A stretch of 64,000 bases of DNA from Streptomyces justiciae (GCF_015163075.1 NZ_JADDXU010000023.1:62001-126000); one strand, 5' to 3'. Shown: positions 24,774-33,976, counted from the stretch's first letter. Numbers and translations: made by a program. The notes: generated by a model not told the origin, from the sequence alone.

Positions 24774-25814
24774 CTACACGGCGGGAGCCTCTGTGAAGAC
24801 GTCATCGATGCGGAGCCGCGGGGTGTGGGGCCTGTTCTGCTTCTTCGCACGTCCGGTCCTGACCAGGATCTGGGGGTAGCCGTCCACCTCCAGACGCTTT
24901 GCCAGCCTCGCCCGCGAGTCGTCGTCGCACGTCGCGGCTGCGAAGGTGTCGAGCGCGAGCCGCTCGGATGTCGTTCTCAGGAACAGCTCCTCGTGTGCCA
25001 TGCCGGCCCGGATCCAGTCGTGCGGAGCGTCGCCCGGGGTGATGAGGACGACAATCATCGGCGCGTCGGTGAGCTGTTTGCGGTCCTTGATCGAGAACCA
25101 GGTTCCGATCTTCGCGTGGCGCACGACGAACGGCGCGAGAGGCGAAATGGGCCCAGGAATCCCCTGCCCCGACGCCGGCATCCCCGTGCGCTTCGTCGTC
25201 GTGTTCGGGTGGACGTGCTGAGCGAGCTCGCCGCGGAAGGTCTTCGAGTTGATGAGCTTCTTTGAGCTGATCGAGGTGAGGTGCGCGAGGGCCCGCTTGT
25301 CGTCCGCCGAGGTGTAGGTGCGGACTTCGACGCCCGCGACCTCGAAGTCCGTGAGCCGGGCCTTCAGCGGCTCGCTCAGTTCCTCTTTGTAGAAGTTGGA
25401 TCGGTTGGAGATCCTGCGCGTGATGGCATCGATCCAGTCGGTCGACGGCTCGGCGTCATCCCGGGCGTCGGTGAGCGTAACCCTCACGTATGACTCGGTG
25501 CCCTCCCCGACGATCTGCGCGTCCGCAGCAAGCCCGTAGCATTCGGCCGCACGGACGAAGTTGCGGGCCGTTGTGCCCAGGGCCATGAAGGTGATGCGGT
25601 CGTTCGGGTCCGACACCCGCAGGACCCGCGACCACTCGAGGTTGATGAGCAGTGACCCGGACTCGTGATCGATCTCGTATCTCCACGGCTGGGCGTTGTG
25701 GCCCGACGGCGCGAGAATCGCGAAACGCAGCAGAAATCTGATCTGCGCGGCCCGGTCGCTCGTCGGGAACCCGGTCCGCTGCGGGGCCCACTCGGGGAAG
25801 GTCATCTTTGCCAT
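24774..25814 (-). CDS. Acg-family FMN-binding nitroreductase-like protein
   Basis: A 346-residue protein of the Acg/nitroreductase-like family found in actinobacteria. The N-terminal RFLLRFAILAPSGHNAQPW is the FMN-binding start typical of nitroreductase folds, and the later RAGMAHEELFLRTTSERLAL fits the second half of the pseudo-dimeric fold. Acg of Mycobacterium is thought to store FMN rather than reduce nitro compounds, so the activity is open. The start at 25814 has AGGAG upstream. It is downstream on the same strand as the FAD-oxidoreductase operon (125-base gap) and might be its last gene. It contains fewer G/C-ending codons than the cassette next to it. Confidence 0.82.
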   Translation of the reverse strand: MAKMTFPEWAPQRTGFPTSDRAAQIRFLLRFAILAPSGHNAQPWRYEIDHESGSLLINLEWSRVLRVSDPNDRITFMALGTTARNFVRAAECYGLAADAQIVGEGTESYVRVTLTDARDDAEPSTDWIDAITRRISNRSNFYKEELSEPLKARLTDFEVAGVEVRTYTSADDKRALAHLTSISSKKLINSKTFRGELAQHVHPNTTTKRTGMPASGQGIPGPISPLAPFVVRHAKIGTWFSIKDRKQLTDAPMIVVLITPGDAPHDWIRAGMAHEELFLRTTSERLALDTFAAATCDDDSRARLAKRLEVDGYPQILVRTGRAKKQNRPHTPRLRIDDVFTEAPAV

Positions 25815-25939
25815 GTCTGTCTTCTCCTGCCGATGGGAAACAGCCGCTCCTGACGCATAGTCAATCTGTGAACGACTTTCGACTCGGCACGTTTGATCAC
25901 TCTTACCGACGTCGCGTTCTGTTTCAGGTCCAGACCGAT

Positions 25940-27361
25940 TTACAGATTCGAAGGGTTCTTCGGCGATCCGTACAGCGAACGCAGACGTTCATCAAGGTTG
26001 GCTGCCGCACGTTCACCATTCTCAACAGAGTTGGCAGTCCCGGAGAGCGCGAGGTACTCGCCGGCGAGCTGAATGACATCGTCCGGATCCAGAGTGCGGC
26101 GAATATTTGCCACCGTGTCGTAGAACCCGCGGTATCTTGAGTTCGTCGCGAAACCCCACCGTACGATATGGGCGAACTCCAACTCCGCGGAAAGCCCAGG
26201 AATGACCTTCTCCATCTCCCGAATCATTTCGGGAAGCAATTCTTCGTCAGGGCGTTCAAGTACTTCCTTGCTGTGTTCACTCACCCAGTGACCGGAGATC
26301 GCGGCCTTGCCCGGCGGAACGGAATCGGGCATCGAGTGGGAGTCGACCACGGTGATGGCCAGGCCGAGGCCGGCGGCGCGTGGCACGGGAATGAGGGTCG
26401 GTACATCCGCCGGCAGGCGGCGCAGGGCGAAGATTCCCTTGAGCACGCTCTTGTGGCGCACGGAGCCGATCAGTTCGCGCTGCCGGTCGGACAGGTCGCG
26501 GTAGACCGGCAGCAGGTCCTGTCCGTTCATGGCGAGAACGGCGCCGCGGGTGGTGAGCGTGTGCTCACCATCGCTGTCCCGCCATACGGTGCGAACGCCG
26601 CCGGAGACATGCCGGACGTCCCGGGCGACGGCTCCGGTGCGCACATCGACGAAGGATGCCAGCCGTTCGGGCAGGAAATTGATGCCGCTCGGATATTCCA
26701 GTGGCCCGCCGCCGAGCTTGCTCAGCGAGAGAAAGAGGTCAACGACTGACATGTCGGCCGTTTCCCCGAGGTAGAGGGCGCGGAGGAAAGGATCCAGCAC
26801 GTAGTCGAGAATCTCTTGGTTGAGTCTGCGAAGCGCGTACGAGGCAACGGTCTCGTTGTCGAGTCTTGCTGCCGCCTGGTAGGTCTTGTCACCTGCCAAT
26901 CGGCGGCGCCAACGCAGCACGTCCACGGCGAGACGAGGCATCAACATTTTGCTGCGGAACGAGAGTAGATCGGTCCCGACAAGGTCGAGGACTCCACCCA
27001 GACCACCCCGGCGGACGAGAAAACGCATACGTCCGTCCCGCGGCATGCCCACGGTAACAGCGAGTGGCTTGAACGGTTTCCCGAGGCCGGAGTCCTCGGT
27101 CAACTGAAGGATGTTGGTGAAGGATGCCGGCAGAATCGTCGCCCCTCGGTTGAGCACGAATCCGTCGCGCTCGATGCTGGACATCCTTCCGCCGACCGAC
27201 TCCGCCGCTTCGAGAACAGTCACACTCCAGCCCTGCTGATGAAGGCGAAAGGCTGCTGCAAGACCGGCGATTCCTCCCCCGACGACCACAACATCCGAGT
27301 CGTACACGAGAGGAGGCGCGTTGTCCGTCGCCTTACCAGGAGACTGCTCAGAGGTGTTCAT
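25940..27361 (-). CDS. FAD-dependent amine oxidase/protoporphyrinogen oxidase-like oxidoreductase
   Basis: A 473-residue flavoprotein. The N-terminal Rossmann motif VVVVGGGIAGLAAAFRL and the following VTVLEAAESVGGRMSS bind FAD, as in monoamine oxidase, HemG/HemY and phytoene-desaturase relatives. A C-terminal FAD block ends near VIQLAGEYLALSGTANSVENG. The natural substrate cannot be assigned. Its ATG overlaps the stop of the molybdoenzyme large subunit by four bases (ATGA), so it is part of that operon and probably acts on the same substrate or product. Parts of the gene have slightly lower GC than the upstream subunit genes, suggesting a later join. Confidence 0.85.
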   Translation of the reverse strand: MNTSEQSPGKATDNAPPLVYDSDVVVVGGGIAGLAAAFRLHQQGWSVTVLEAAESVGGRMSSIERDGFVLNRGATILPASFTNILQLTEDSGLGKPFKPLAVTVGMPRDGRMRFLVRRGGLGGVLDLVGTDLLSFRSKMLMPRLAVDVLRWRRRLAGDKTYQAAARLDNETVASYALRRLNQEILDYVLDPFLRALYLGETADMSVVDLFLSLSKLGGGPLEYPSGINFLPERLASFVDVRTGAVARDVRHVSGGVRTVWRDSDGEHTLTTRGAVLAMNGQDLLPVYRDLSDRQRELIGSVRHKSVLKGIFALRRLPADVPTLIPVPRAAGLGLAITVVDSHSMPDSVPPGKAAISGHWVSEHSKEVLERPDEELLPEMIREMEKVIPGLSAELEFAHIVRWGFATNSRYRGFYDTVANIRRTLDPDDVIQLAGEYLALSGTANSVENGERAAANLDERLRSLYGSPKNPSNL

Positions 27362-29526
27362 CGTGTCGCCTTTCCTCGTACGGTGTCGCTGAGCGCGGAC
27401 AGCACTCGGTCGGGGCGGATGGGCAGGTGACGGTGGCGTACACCGGTCGCGTGCCAGACGGCGTTGGCGATCGCCGCGGCCGGTCCCACGTTCCCGAGTT
27501 CGCCGATGCCCTTGAGCCCGACCGGGTCGTCAGGGTCTGGCGGTTCTTCCACCCACGTCGCTTCCACCTTGGGCACGTCGGCGTGTGCGGCGATGTGATA
27601 GCTGGCGAGGTCCGCTCCGACGATCCCACCCGTGACCTCGTCCAGGACCGCCTCTTCGTGCAGGGCCATGGAGATGCCCCAGATCATGCCGCCGGTGAGC
27701 TGGGAGCGGGCCGTCAGGGGGTTGACGATCGGGCCGGCGGCGAAGACGCCGAGCATGCGCCGCACCCGCACTTCGCCTGTGGTGGTGTCCACCGCGGCCT
27801 CGGCGAAGTGGGCTCCGTACGTGTGCCGTTCCTTCGGCGCGTTCTGCATGAGGCCGACGACGGCGGCGGTGGTGTCCGACCTGGCCGTGATTCCCTCGGG
27901 CGGGATGGTCATACCGGGGATGAGCATGTTCCGCAGCTCGTCGACCGCGATCTTGATCGCCCAGCCCCAGGACCGCGTCCCGGTCGAACCGAGCGCGATG
28001 ACCGCCGGGGGAAGCGAGCTGTCCCCGATATGGATCCGTACCCGGTCCGGTACGACGTCGAGGGCCTCGGCGGCGATCATCGTGAGCGTGGTCCGGGCGC
28101 CGGTGCCGATGTCGGACGCCCCGATGCGGACGGTGAAGGTCCCGTCCGGTTCCGCGGTCACGGCTGCCGTGGACGGCACGGACATCACGAGGTGGGTGGC
28201 CGCCGCGGTGCCCGTGCCGATCAGCCAGCGCCCGTCGCGGCGTATGCCGGGACGGGGGTCGCGCTCGCTCCACCCGAACCGGCGCGCTCCCTCTTGGAAG
28301 CAGGCGACCACATTGCGGCTGCTGAACGGCAGCCCGGACACCGGGCCGCGTTCGGGCTCGTTGCGGATACGCAGCTCGATCGGGTCGATGCCGCTCTTCT
28401 CCGCGAGTTCGTCCATGGCGCACTCCAGGGCGAACGCCCCGGGTGTCTCGCCTGGTGAGCGCATGAACGAGGGGGTCGGCACGTCGAGCCGGACGATCTC
28501 GTTGGAGGTGTGGTGAGCGTCCGCGTCGTACATCACCCGGGCCACGGCGGTGGTGGGCTCGGCGAAGTCGTACGTGGTCGAGGTCATGGCGAGGCAGCGG
28601 TGGCTCAGTGCCCGCAGTCGCCCGTCGGCGTCGGCGCCGAGCCGGACCCGCTGGACGGTGGCGCTGCGGTAGCCCGTCAGCGCGAACACCTGGCGGCGGG
28701 TGAGGACCACGCGGACGGGGCGTTCCAGCTTGGTCGCGGCCATCACGGCGGCGACCTGGTGCACGCTGATTTGCCCCTTGCCGCCGAAGCCGCCGCCGAC
28801 GTGCTCGGCGCGTACCCGCACGGTGGCCGGGTCGAGGGAGAACAGCTGCGCGAGGAGCTGTGCGATGTAGCCGCTGCCCTGGTTGGCGTCGACGACCTCA
28901 AGGGTGCCCTCGTGCCAGCGGGCCACGGCCGCGTGCGGCTCCATCGGGTTGTGGTGCTCCTGCGGAGTGGTGTACTGCGCGTCCACGACGAAGCTCGACG
29001 CCGCGAGTTCGGCCTCCAGGTCTCCCTTCAGCGTCACTCCCGGCCCGGTCACCTGGCTGTCCAGCGCGACGGCATCCGGGCGATCGCCGGAGAGCAGGAT
29101 GTCGTGGGGCTCGGTCTCGTAGTGCACCACGAGGGCTTCGGCGGCTTCCCTGGCCTGTTCGGAGGTCTCGGCGACGACCAGCGCTGCCGGCCAGCCCGCG
29201 CAGGGAATCCGGTCGTCCTGGAACAGAGCGACGAGGGAGTCCGGAGGGGTGCCCAGGAGCGGAATGACGAAGCCGGCGTCCACCGGCAGGGCGTTACCGT
29301 GATGCAGGACCTCCAGCACACCCGGCATTGCGAGAACGGGAGCGGTCTCCACCGAACGGATGCGGCCACGAGCGGCGGTGGACAGCACCAGCCAGCCGTG
29401 GGCCAGGTCGGGGAAGGGGACTTCGGCCGCGTAGCGGGCCGCTCCGGTGACCTTTTCCCGGCCTTCGACACGGGTCAGCCCGGTACCGACGGAGCGGGTG
29501 GCTTCCTTTCCTGCGGTGACGGTCAT
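27358..29526 (-). CDS. Molybdopterin-binding large subunit of an aldehyde/xanthine oxidoreductase (PaoC-like)
   Basis: A 722-residue catalytic subunit of the xanthine-oxidase family. The N-terminal a/b hammerhead runs from GTGLTRVEGREKVTGAARYA. The molybdenum cofactor domain shows VGGGFGGKGQ, the FMRSPGETPGAFALE segment (equivalent to the usual FRAPG) and C-terminal VGLKGIGELGNVGPAAAIANA with the catalytic Glu. The enzyme hydroxylates aldehydes or N-heterocycles using water. ATG 29526 overlaps the stop of the FAD subunit gene; the much longer open frame upstream lies inside that gene and is not real. The subunit set resembles E. coli PaoABC (YagTSR). Maturation probably needs the XdhC-like protein encoded at 60492. 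Confidence 0.92.
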   Translation of the reverse strand: MTVTAGKEATRSVGTGLTRVEGREKVTGAARYAAEVPFPDLAHGWLVLSTAARGRIRSVETAPVLAMPGVLEVLHHGNALPVDAGFVIPLLGTPPDSLVALFQDDRIPCAGWPAALVVAETSEQAREAAEALVVHYETEPHDILLSGDRPDAVALDSQVTGPGVTLKGDLEAELAASSFVVDAQYTTPQEHHNPMEPHAAVARWHEGTLEVVDANQGSGYIAQLLAQLFSLDPATVRVRAEHVGGGFGGKGQISVHQVAAVMAATKLERPVRVVLTRRQVFALTGYRSATVQRVRLGADADGRLRALSHRCLAMTSTTYDFAEPTTAVARVMYDADAHHTSNEIVRLDVPTPSFMRSPGETPGAFALECAMDELAEKSGIDPIELRIRNEPERGPVSGLPFSSRNVVACFQEGARRFGWSERDPRPGIRRDGRWLIGTGTAAATHLVMSVPSTAAVTAEPDGTFTVRIGASDIGTGARTTLTMIAAEALDVVPDRVRIHIGDSSLPPAVIALGSTGTRSWGWAIKIAVDELRNMLIPGMTIPPEGITARSDTTAAVVGLMQNAPKERHTYGAHFAEAAVDTTTGEVRVRRMLGVFAAGPIVNPLTARSQLTGGMIWGISMALHEEAVLDEVTGGIVGADLASYHIAAHADVPKVEATWVEEPPDPDDPVGLKGIGELGNVGPAAAIANAVWHATGVRHRHLPIRPDRVLSALSDTVRGKATR

Positions 29527-30515
29527 CGGGTTCCCTCCTGGACCAGGGTGGTGAGCTCGGAGACCACGAGGTTGCGGATCAGCGTCACCTTGTACGCGTT
29601 GCCGGCCAGCGGCCTCGCCGCGGCGAGTTCGGCGTCGGCTGCCGCGGCGAAGGCCTCGGCGTCCGCCGGGCGGCCCACCAGCAGCCGCTCGGCCGCCCGG
29701 GCACGCCACGGCCGCGATGCCACTGCTCCGAAGGCCAGGCGCACGTCGTGGACGATGCCGTCCCGAACGTCGAGCGCGGCGGCGATCGAGCCCATCGCGA
29801 AGGCGTACGAGGCCCGCTCGCGCACCTTGCGGTAACGGGAGTTGGCGGCCACCCGGGCGGGCGGGAGCGTCACGCCGGTGATCAGTGCCCCTGGTGGCAG
29901 AGCCGTCTCCCGATGCGGGCTGTCGCCGACCGGGAGATAGAACTCGGTGAGCGGCAATTCGCCCGGCCCTTCGGCCGTCTCGTACTGGACGATCGCATCG
30001 AAAGCGGTCAACGCGACACCCATGTCCGAGGGATGCGTGGCGACACAATGGTCTGAAGCGCCCAGGATCGCGTGGTTGTGGTGTTCACCCGTGATGGCGG
30101 GACACCCGCTGCCCGGGGCACGCTTGTTGCAGGGCTTGGCCAGGTCCGCGAAGTAGGGGCACCGCGTGCGCTGGAGCAGGTTGCCACCGACCGTGGCCAT
30201 GTTGCGCAGTTGCCCGGAGGCACCGGCCAGCACCGCCTGTGCCAGTGCCGGGTAACGGCTACGGACCTCAGCATGAGCAGCCAGATCGCTGTTGGTCACA
30301 GTCGCACCGATCCGCAGCCCGCCTTCCCGGGACGGTTCGATCCGGTCGAGGGGCAGCCGCCGGATGTCGACAAGCCGGGCGGGGCGTTCGACACCGCACT
30401 TCATGAGATCGACGAGGTTGGTGCCACCGCCCAGGAAGCGAGCTTCCGGGTCGGCGGCGAGCAGCGCGACAGCGCCCGGGACATCTCCCGCGCGCTGGTA
30501 CTGGAATTCCTTCAC
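29523..30515 (-). CDS. FAD-binding middle subunit of the molybdenum oxidoreductase (PaoB-like)
   Basis: A 330-residue FAD subunit of the xanthine-oxidase family. The flavin loops are AADPEARFLGGGTNLVDLM, GATVTNSDLAAH and MATVGGNLLQRTRC. An insertion carries four cysteines, Cys119, Cys129, Cys138 and Cys157 (RCPYFADLAKPCNKRAPGSGC), the pattern that holds an extra [4Fe-4S] cluster in PaoB/YagS of E. coli. This identifies the complex as aldehyde-oxidoreductase type rather than classical xanthine dehydrogenase. It overlaps both neighbours by four bases (ATGA-type junctions), so the three subunits are translationally coupled. It passes electrons from molybdenum through FeS and FAD. Confidence 0.92.
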   Translation of the reverse strand: MKEFQYQRAGDVPGAVALLAADPEARFLGGGTNLVDLMKCGVERPARLVDIRRLPLDRIEPSREGGLRIGATVTNSDLAAHAEVRSRYPALAQAVLAGASGQLRNMATVGGNLLQRTRCPYFADLAKPCNKRAPGSGCPAITGEHHNHAILGASDHCVATHPSDMGVALTAFDAIVQYETAEGPGELPLTEFYLPVGDSPHRETALPPGALITGVTLPPARVAANSRYRKVRERASYAFAMGSIAAALDVRDGIVHDVRLAFGAVASRPWRARAAERLLVGRPADAEAFAAAADAELAAARPLAGNAYKVTLIRNLVVSELTTLVQEGTR

Positions 30516-31084
30516 CGTCTCGCCCCCTCGGGCCGGGCTGTCACGGCAGATGCCTTGCCGGGGGCGTCAGCCGCGCGTGCGACAGCCTCGACGATCGCCA
30601 CGTACGCACCGCAGCGGCACAGGTTGCCGCTCATTCGCTCCCGTATTTCCTCCGCCGTCAGTTCCGGCTGTCCCGCCTCCGGCCGCACATCTCCGGTCAC
30701 CGCGCTCGGCCAGCCCGCCGCATGCTCGGCGAGCACCGCGACAGCCGAGCAGATCTGTCCCGGAGTGCAGTAACCGCACTGGTATCCGTCCAGATCGAGG
30801 AACGCCTGCTGCACCGGGTGCAGCCGGTCATCCTCCGCGAGCCCCTCGATCGTGGTGATCTCACGGTCCTCGGCCGCCATCGCGAGCTGCAGGCAGGACA
30901 CCACCCGCCGCCCGTCGAGCAGGACGGTGCACGCCCCGCACTGACCCTGGTCGCACCCCTTCTTGGTCCCGGTCAGGTCCAACCGCTCGCGCAGCGCGTC
31001 GAGCAGGGTCGTGCGATGGTCAACGGGCAAGACGTGTTTTTCACCGTTGACCTTCAACGTGATCATGCTGGTTGTTGATGTCAT
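30512..31084 (-). CDS. [2Fe-2S] small subunit of the molybdenum oxidoreductase (PaoA-like)
   Basis: A 190-residue ferredoxin-type subunit, first gene of the operon. The plant-type [2Fe-2S] cluster is held by Cys44, Cys49, Cys52 and Cys64 (GCDQGQCGACTVLLDG). The second cluster, in the all-helical domain, is held by Cys103, Cys106, Cys156 and Cys158 (YQCGYCTPGQ, NLCRCGAY). No Tat signal is visible, so unlike periplasmic PaoABC the complex probably stays in the cytoplasm. The last bases overlap the FAD-subunit start. Upstream, CCGGT (31115-31119) and ACCGG (31127-31131) form a small inverted repeat that could be an operator. Confidence 0.93.
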   Translation of the reverse strand: MTSTTSMITLKVNGEKHVLPVDHRTTLLDALRERLDLTGTKKGCDQGQCGACTVLLDGRRVVSCLQLAMAAEDREITTIEGLAEDDRLHPVQQAFLDLDGYQCGYCTPGQICSAVAVLAEHAAGWPSAVTGDVRPEAGQPELTAEEIRERMSGNLCRCGAYVAIVEAVARAADAPGKASAVTARPEGARR

Positions 31085-31204
31085 GCGCTGCTCTCTCTCA
31101 CGTCAGGACAGAAGCCGGTAAACGCGACCGGTTGAAAGATGACGAAAACCGAGATGTACGACATGGCGGCTCCACATCGGGTGCGCCCTTCGGCTCATAT
31201 CCGT

Positions 31205-31234
31205 GCTCGTTCTCGTGGGCGCGTAGAGACGAGC
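31205..31234 (-). terminator. Hairpin terminator after the HpaI-type aldolase gene
   Basis: GCTCGTTCTC (31205-31214) pairs with GAGACGAGC (31226-31234) with one bulged T, giving a nine-pair stem and an 11-base loop. It lies just downstream (in the minus direction) of the aldolase stop codon and separates that unit from the molybdoenzyme operon. Confidence 0.5.
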
Positions 31235-31241
31235 AGTGCGC

Positions 31242-32024
31242 TTAGGCCATAAGCGCCCCTTCTCCCTCGGTAAGTGCGGTGCGGAACGCGGTGGCGAGCG
31301 CCGCCCTGTCTCCGGACAGGCTGAACAGCCGGGCGTGTTCGGCGAGCGCGGTGATGCCGCCGGAGCCCCAGCCGGGGACGGCGAGGTACTCCGTGCCTGC
31401 CGCCCGCACGGCGGCGAGGAAGCGCTGGTGCAGCTTGTCGATGTCGGGATGGGTCACGTCGCCTTCGCGGCCCAGGTCCTGGGCGAGATCGAACGCGCCG
31501 AACAGCAGCCCGTCCAGGCCGGACTCGCGGGCGATGGCCTCGACGTTGTCCATGCCTTCGGCGTCCTCGACGACCCCGAAGGCGAGGACGTCCTCGTCGG
31601 CGCGCCGGCGATCGGCGGTCCAGTCCGGGCTGTGATGACCGAACGCACGGGTGGACGCGCACGCTCCCCGGGTGCCGGCCGGGCCGAACCGCGTCGCCTT
31701 GGCGATCGCGGCCGCCTCCCCAACGGTACGGACGTGCGGCGCGATGATCCCGGCGGCGCCGGTGTCCAGTACGCGCTGGATGAAGCTCGCCGAGTGGTCG
31801 GGAACGCGCACGATCGCGTCGATGCCGGACGCATCGGCGGCGCGCACGATCCCACCGATGTCCCCGAGGTCCATCGTGCCGTGCTCGGCGTCGAGCCAGA
31901 CGAAGTCGGCACCGGCGTACCCGGCGATCTCCGCGATGTCCGGGCTCGGCAGCTGGAGCCTGATGCCGAAGGCCCGGTCGCCCGCCTCCAGCTTGTTCCT
32001 GATCCGACGGTGTGGCTTGCGCAT
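31242..32024 (-). CDS. HpcH/HpaI-family class II aldolase
   Basis: A 260-residue metal-dependent aldolase that cleaves or makes 4-hydroxy-2-oxoacid-type substrates, releasing pyruvate. The family signatures are VWLDAEHGTMDLGDI (catalytic His/acid), VRVPDHSASFIQRVLDTGA with the active-site Arg, GAAGIIAPHVRTV, and GLLFGAFDLAQDLG with metal-binding Glu/Asp. A stretch of RGACASTRAFGHHS is the mobile substrate loop. In meta-cleavage pathways this is the last step, producing pyruvate and an aldehyde, which the nearby aldehyde oxidoreductase could oxidise; that link is inferred. It is 28 bases downstream of the flavin reductase gene, so both are co-transcribed. Confidence 0.88.
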   Translation of the reverse strand: MRKPHRRIRNKLEAGDRAFGIRLQLPSPDIAEIAGYAGADFVWLDAEHGTMDLGDIGGIVRAADASGIDAIVRVPDHSASFIQRVLDTGAAGIIAPHVRTVGEAAAIAKATRFGPAGTRGACASTRAFGHHSPDWTADRRRADEDVLAFGVVEDAEGMDNVEAIARESGLDGLLFGAFDLAQDLGREGDVTHPDIDKLHQRFLAAVRAAGTEYLAVPGWGSGGITALAEHARLFSLSGDRAALATAFRTALTEGEGALMA

Positions 32025-32052
32025 ACCCGACTCCTTCAGCAGGGTGCCGCGT

Positions 32053-32634
32053 TCAGTCGATCTGGGAGTGCGAACCGATGCGGTGCCAGGCCCGGTTGAC
32101 GTACACGAGCCCGTCGCTGGAGGCCAACGCGTCGAACGACTCCGACCGGACGCTGGATTCGAGGGCCTCGGCCACGATCACCGTCGAGCCGCCGGCTTCC
32201 ATACGGCTGTGGACGCGGGCGCGGATCCACACCGGCGCCTCGGTGAAGACGGCTTCGCCGGTCGCGAGCCGCGCCCAGCGCGTCGTGTCGGCGAACCGGT
32301 CGATGCCGCTGGTGGCTCCCAGCTGCGCCAGGTCGAGGGTGCCGGCGTTGAGGAGGTGGATGACGACCGTGTCGGCGTCCCTGATGGTGGGTGTGCTGGA
32401 GGACAGGGCTGAGAGAGAGAACATGATGAGGGGCGGCTCGGCGCTGACCGGTGACACCGACGTCGCGGTCAGTGCCACGGGGCCGGTGCCAGCGTCGGCC
32501 GTGATGAGCGACACCCCGCCCGGGTAGAGGCGGAACGCCAACTTGAAGGCGTCCGCGGTCAGTACGGGGCTCGGCTCGGCCACTGCCACGCCGTGGCCGC
32601 TCAGGTCGTCGCTGCGGGGGGAATGGGCGTTCAT
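32053..32634 (-). CDS. Flavin reductase-like FMN-binding protein
   Basis: A 193-residue flavin reductase of the HpaC/HsaB type. FKLAFRLYPGGVSLITAD and ALTATSVSPVSAEPPLIMFS form the FMN/FAD-binding barrel start, and IHLLNAGTLDLAQLGA and RMEAGGSTVIVAEA follow family spacing. Such proteins reduce free flavin with NAD(P)H and hand it to a monooxygenase. The monooxygenase component lies immediately upstream in the operon (32687-33907, 52-base gap). The last part of the frame (VNRAWHRIG) is the conserved end of the family. Confidence 0.9.
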   Translation of the reverse strand: MNAHSPRSDDLSGHGVAVAEPSPVLTADAFKLAFRLYPGGVSLITADAGTGPVALTATSVSPVSAEPPLIMFSLSALSSSTPTIRDADTVVIHLLNAGTLDLAQLGATSGIDRFADTTRWARLATGEAVFTEAPVWIRARVHSRMEAGGSTVIVAEALESSVRSESFDALASSDGLVYVNRAWHRIGSHSQID

Positions 32635-32686
32635 GTCGCTACCTTCGGTTTCGCTGATCGTGAAGAGGTGTGCCGGGCGGGGCTGG

Positions 32687-33907
32687 TCAGCCCTGCGCGG
32701 CGGTGGCCATGTAGTCGATAGCGGCCCGGCGCCAGTTGAGGGTCACGTGGTGCGAGGCCATCTCGACGTCCCGCTTGGCGAGGGAGACCGGGTGCGCGGG
32801 GTTGCCGCTCTTGGCGCCGACGAGGGAGGCGATCCGCTGGACGTTGCGGAGGGCGATACGGGTGACGAGCGCGTTGTCGCGGGTGTCGCGCATCAGCTCC
32901 GTGGGGGTCGGGGGCTGGTGGGCGGCGGCCCGCCGCGAAGCCTCCAGGCTGCGCTGGTCGACGAGTGTCCTCGCCATGTCCAGCTCGCCCGCGGCCTCCG
33001 CGAACTCGGTCGCGACGTATTCCTGGTCGGCGAGCTTGGCGACGCCGCCCACGGCGCTGGCGACTCGGGTCGCCGACGCGGCCGTCTCCGCGAAGTGGTC
33101 CGCCGCGCCCAGGGCGGCGCCGACGGCGACCGCCGCGAACGGGAACCGGCCAGCCGCGGGCCAGGACGACCACAGTGAGTCGAACGTCGGGTGCAGTGCG
33201 CGCCGCTGCTCCAGCAGCGGGCGGATCTCACGCATCGGCAGGATCCGGCGGTCGGGCACGAACACGTCCTCGATCGCCATCGAGCGGCTGCCCGTTCCCC
33301 GCAAGCCCGTCGGGAACCAGTCGTCGATCACCACGGCTTCCTTCTGGTCGACGAGGAACATGTGCCCCTCACCGTTCTCGCCCGCGGGCGCGTTGAACAT
33401 CAGCCACTTCGAGAAGTCCGAGCCACTGCAGAACCCCCACTGGCCGCTCAGCCGGTAGCCGCCCTGTACCCGCTCCACCTTGGCCTTCGGGTTCAAGTTG
33501 ATGTTTCCGGCGAGCGTCGCGTACGGGTCCGGCCCCCAGACCTCGTCCTGCACCTCCTCGGGGAAGGCGAGCAGGGCGATGTTGCCGGCACTCAGGACCG
33601 AGAAGACCCAGGCGGTGGAGGCACAGCCGCGGGCCAGCGTCAAAGTCACCATCGCGTGCTCGTGATCGGTGAGCTCCAGCCCCTCGTACTTCTTGGGCTT
33701 GAGGATGTGGAGGAAACCGGCGTCCTCCAGCCGCCGGTAGGTGTCGCCGGAAATCCGTCGGGAGTCGTCGGTCGCAGCGGCTCCTTCACGCAGCAGCGGC
33801 ACCAGGTCCTCCGCCGCCCGCAGCACGTCGTCCGCGGTCAGGGAGGAGTCGGGCCCGGGGCGTACGTCCTGTGCGAGGCTGCTCGTCGCGGGGGTCTGGT
33901 TCGGCAT
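32687..33907 (-). CDS. Flavin-dependent monooxygenase, acyl-CoA-dehydrogenase fold (HsaA/DszC-like)
   Basis: A 406-residue protein with the acyl-CoA dehydrogenase fold but lacking the catalytic Glu pattern of dehydrogenases. It has RRISGDTYRRLEDAGFLHIL, RGCASTAWVFSVLSAGNIAL, YRLSGQWGFCSGSDFSKWLM and GLRGTGSRSMAIEDVFVPDR, all typical of two-component group D flavin monooxygenases such as HsaA, HpaB relatives and DszC. The flavin reductase is the next gene, giving the two-component system. It hydroxylates a phenolic, aromatic or heterocyclic compound. The start at ATG 33907, with GAAGG upstream, is preferred over the 16-codon-longer frame. Confidence 0.9.
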   Translation of the reverse strand: MPNQTPATSSLAQDVRPGPDSSLTADDVLRAAEDLVPLLREGAAATDDSRRISGDTYRRLEDAGFLHILKPKKYEGLELTDHEHAMVTLTLARGCASTAWVFSVLSAGNIALLAFPEEVQDEVWGPDPYATLAGNINLNPKAKVERVQGGYRLSGQWGFCSGSDFSKWLMFNAPAGENGEGHMFLVDQKEAVVIDDWFPTGLRGTGSRSMAIEDVFVPDRRILPMREIRPLLEQRRALHPTFDSLWSSWPAAGRFPFAAVAVGAALGAADHFAETAASATRVASAVGGVAKLADQEYVATEFAEAAGELDMARTLVDQRSLEASRRAAAHQPPTPTELMRDTRDNALVTRIALRNVQRIASLVGAKSGNPAHPVSLAKRDVEMASHHVTLNWRRAAIDYMATAAQG

Positions 33908-33976
33908 TCCGTGGCCTTCTTTCTGGGAAGTCGTGCTGTGCTGAGTGGTGTGCAAATGGCGCGACGGGCGGGCCCG

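Noticed and set aside
24774..25814. Including the nitroreductase-like gene in the defence cassette
   Set aside because: It is convergent to the cassette, lies beyond the 28-bp terminator and belongs to a known metabolic family.
27358..30048. An 896-codon open frame suggesting a longer molybdoenzyme large subunit
   Set aside because: The extra 174 codons lie inside the FAD subunit gene and are not protein-like; the ATG at 29526 overlaps the upstream stop and starts the conserved domain.
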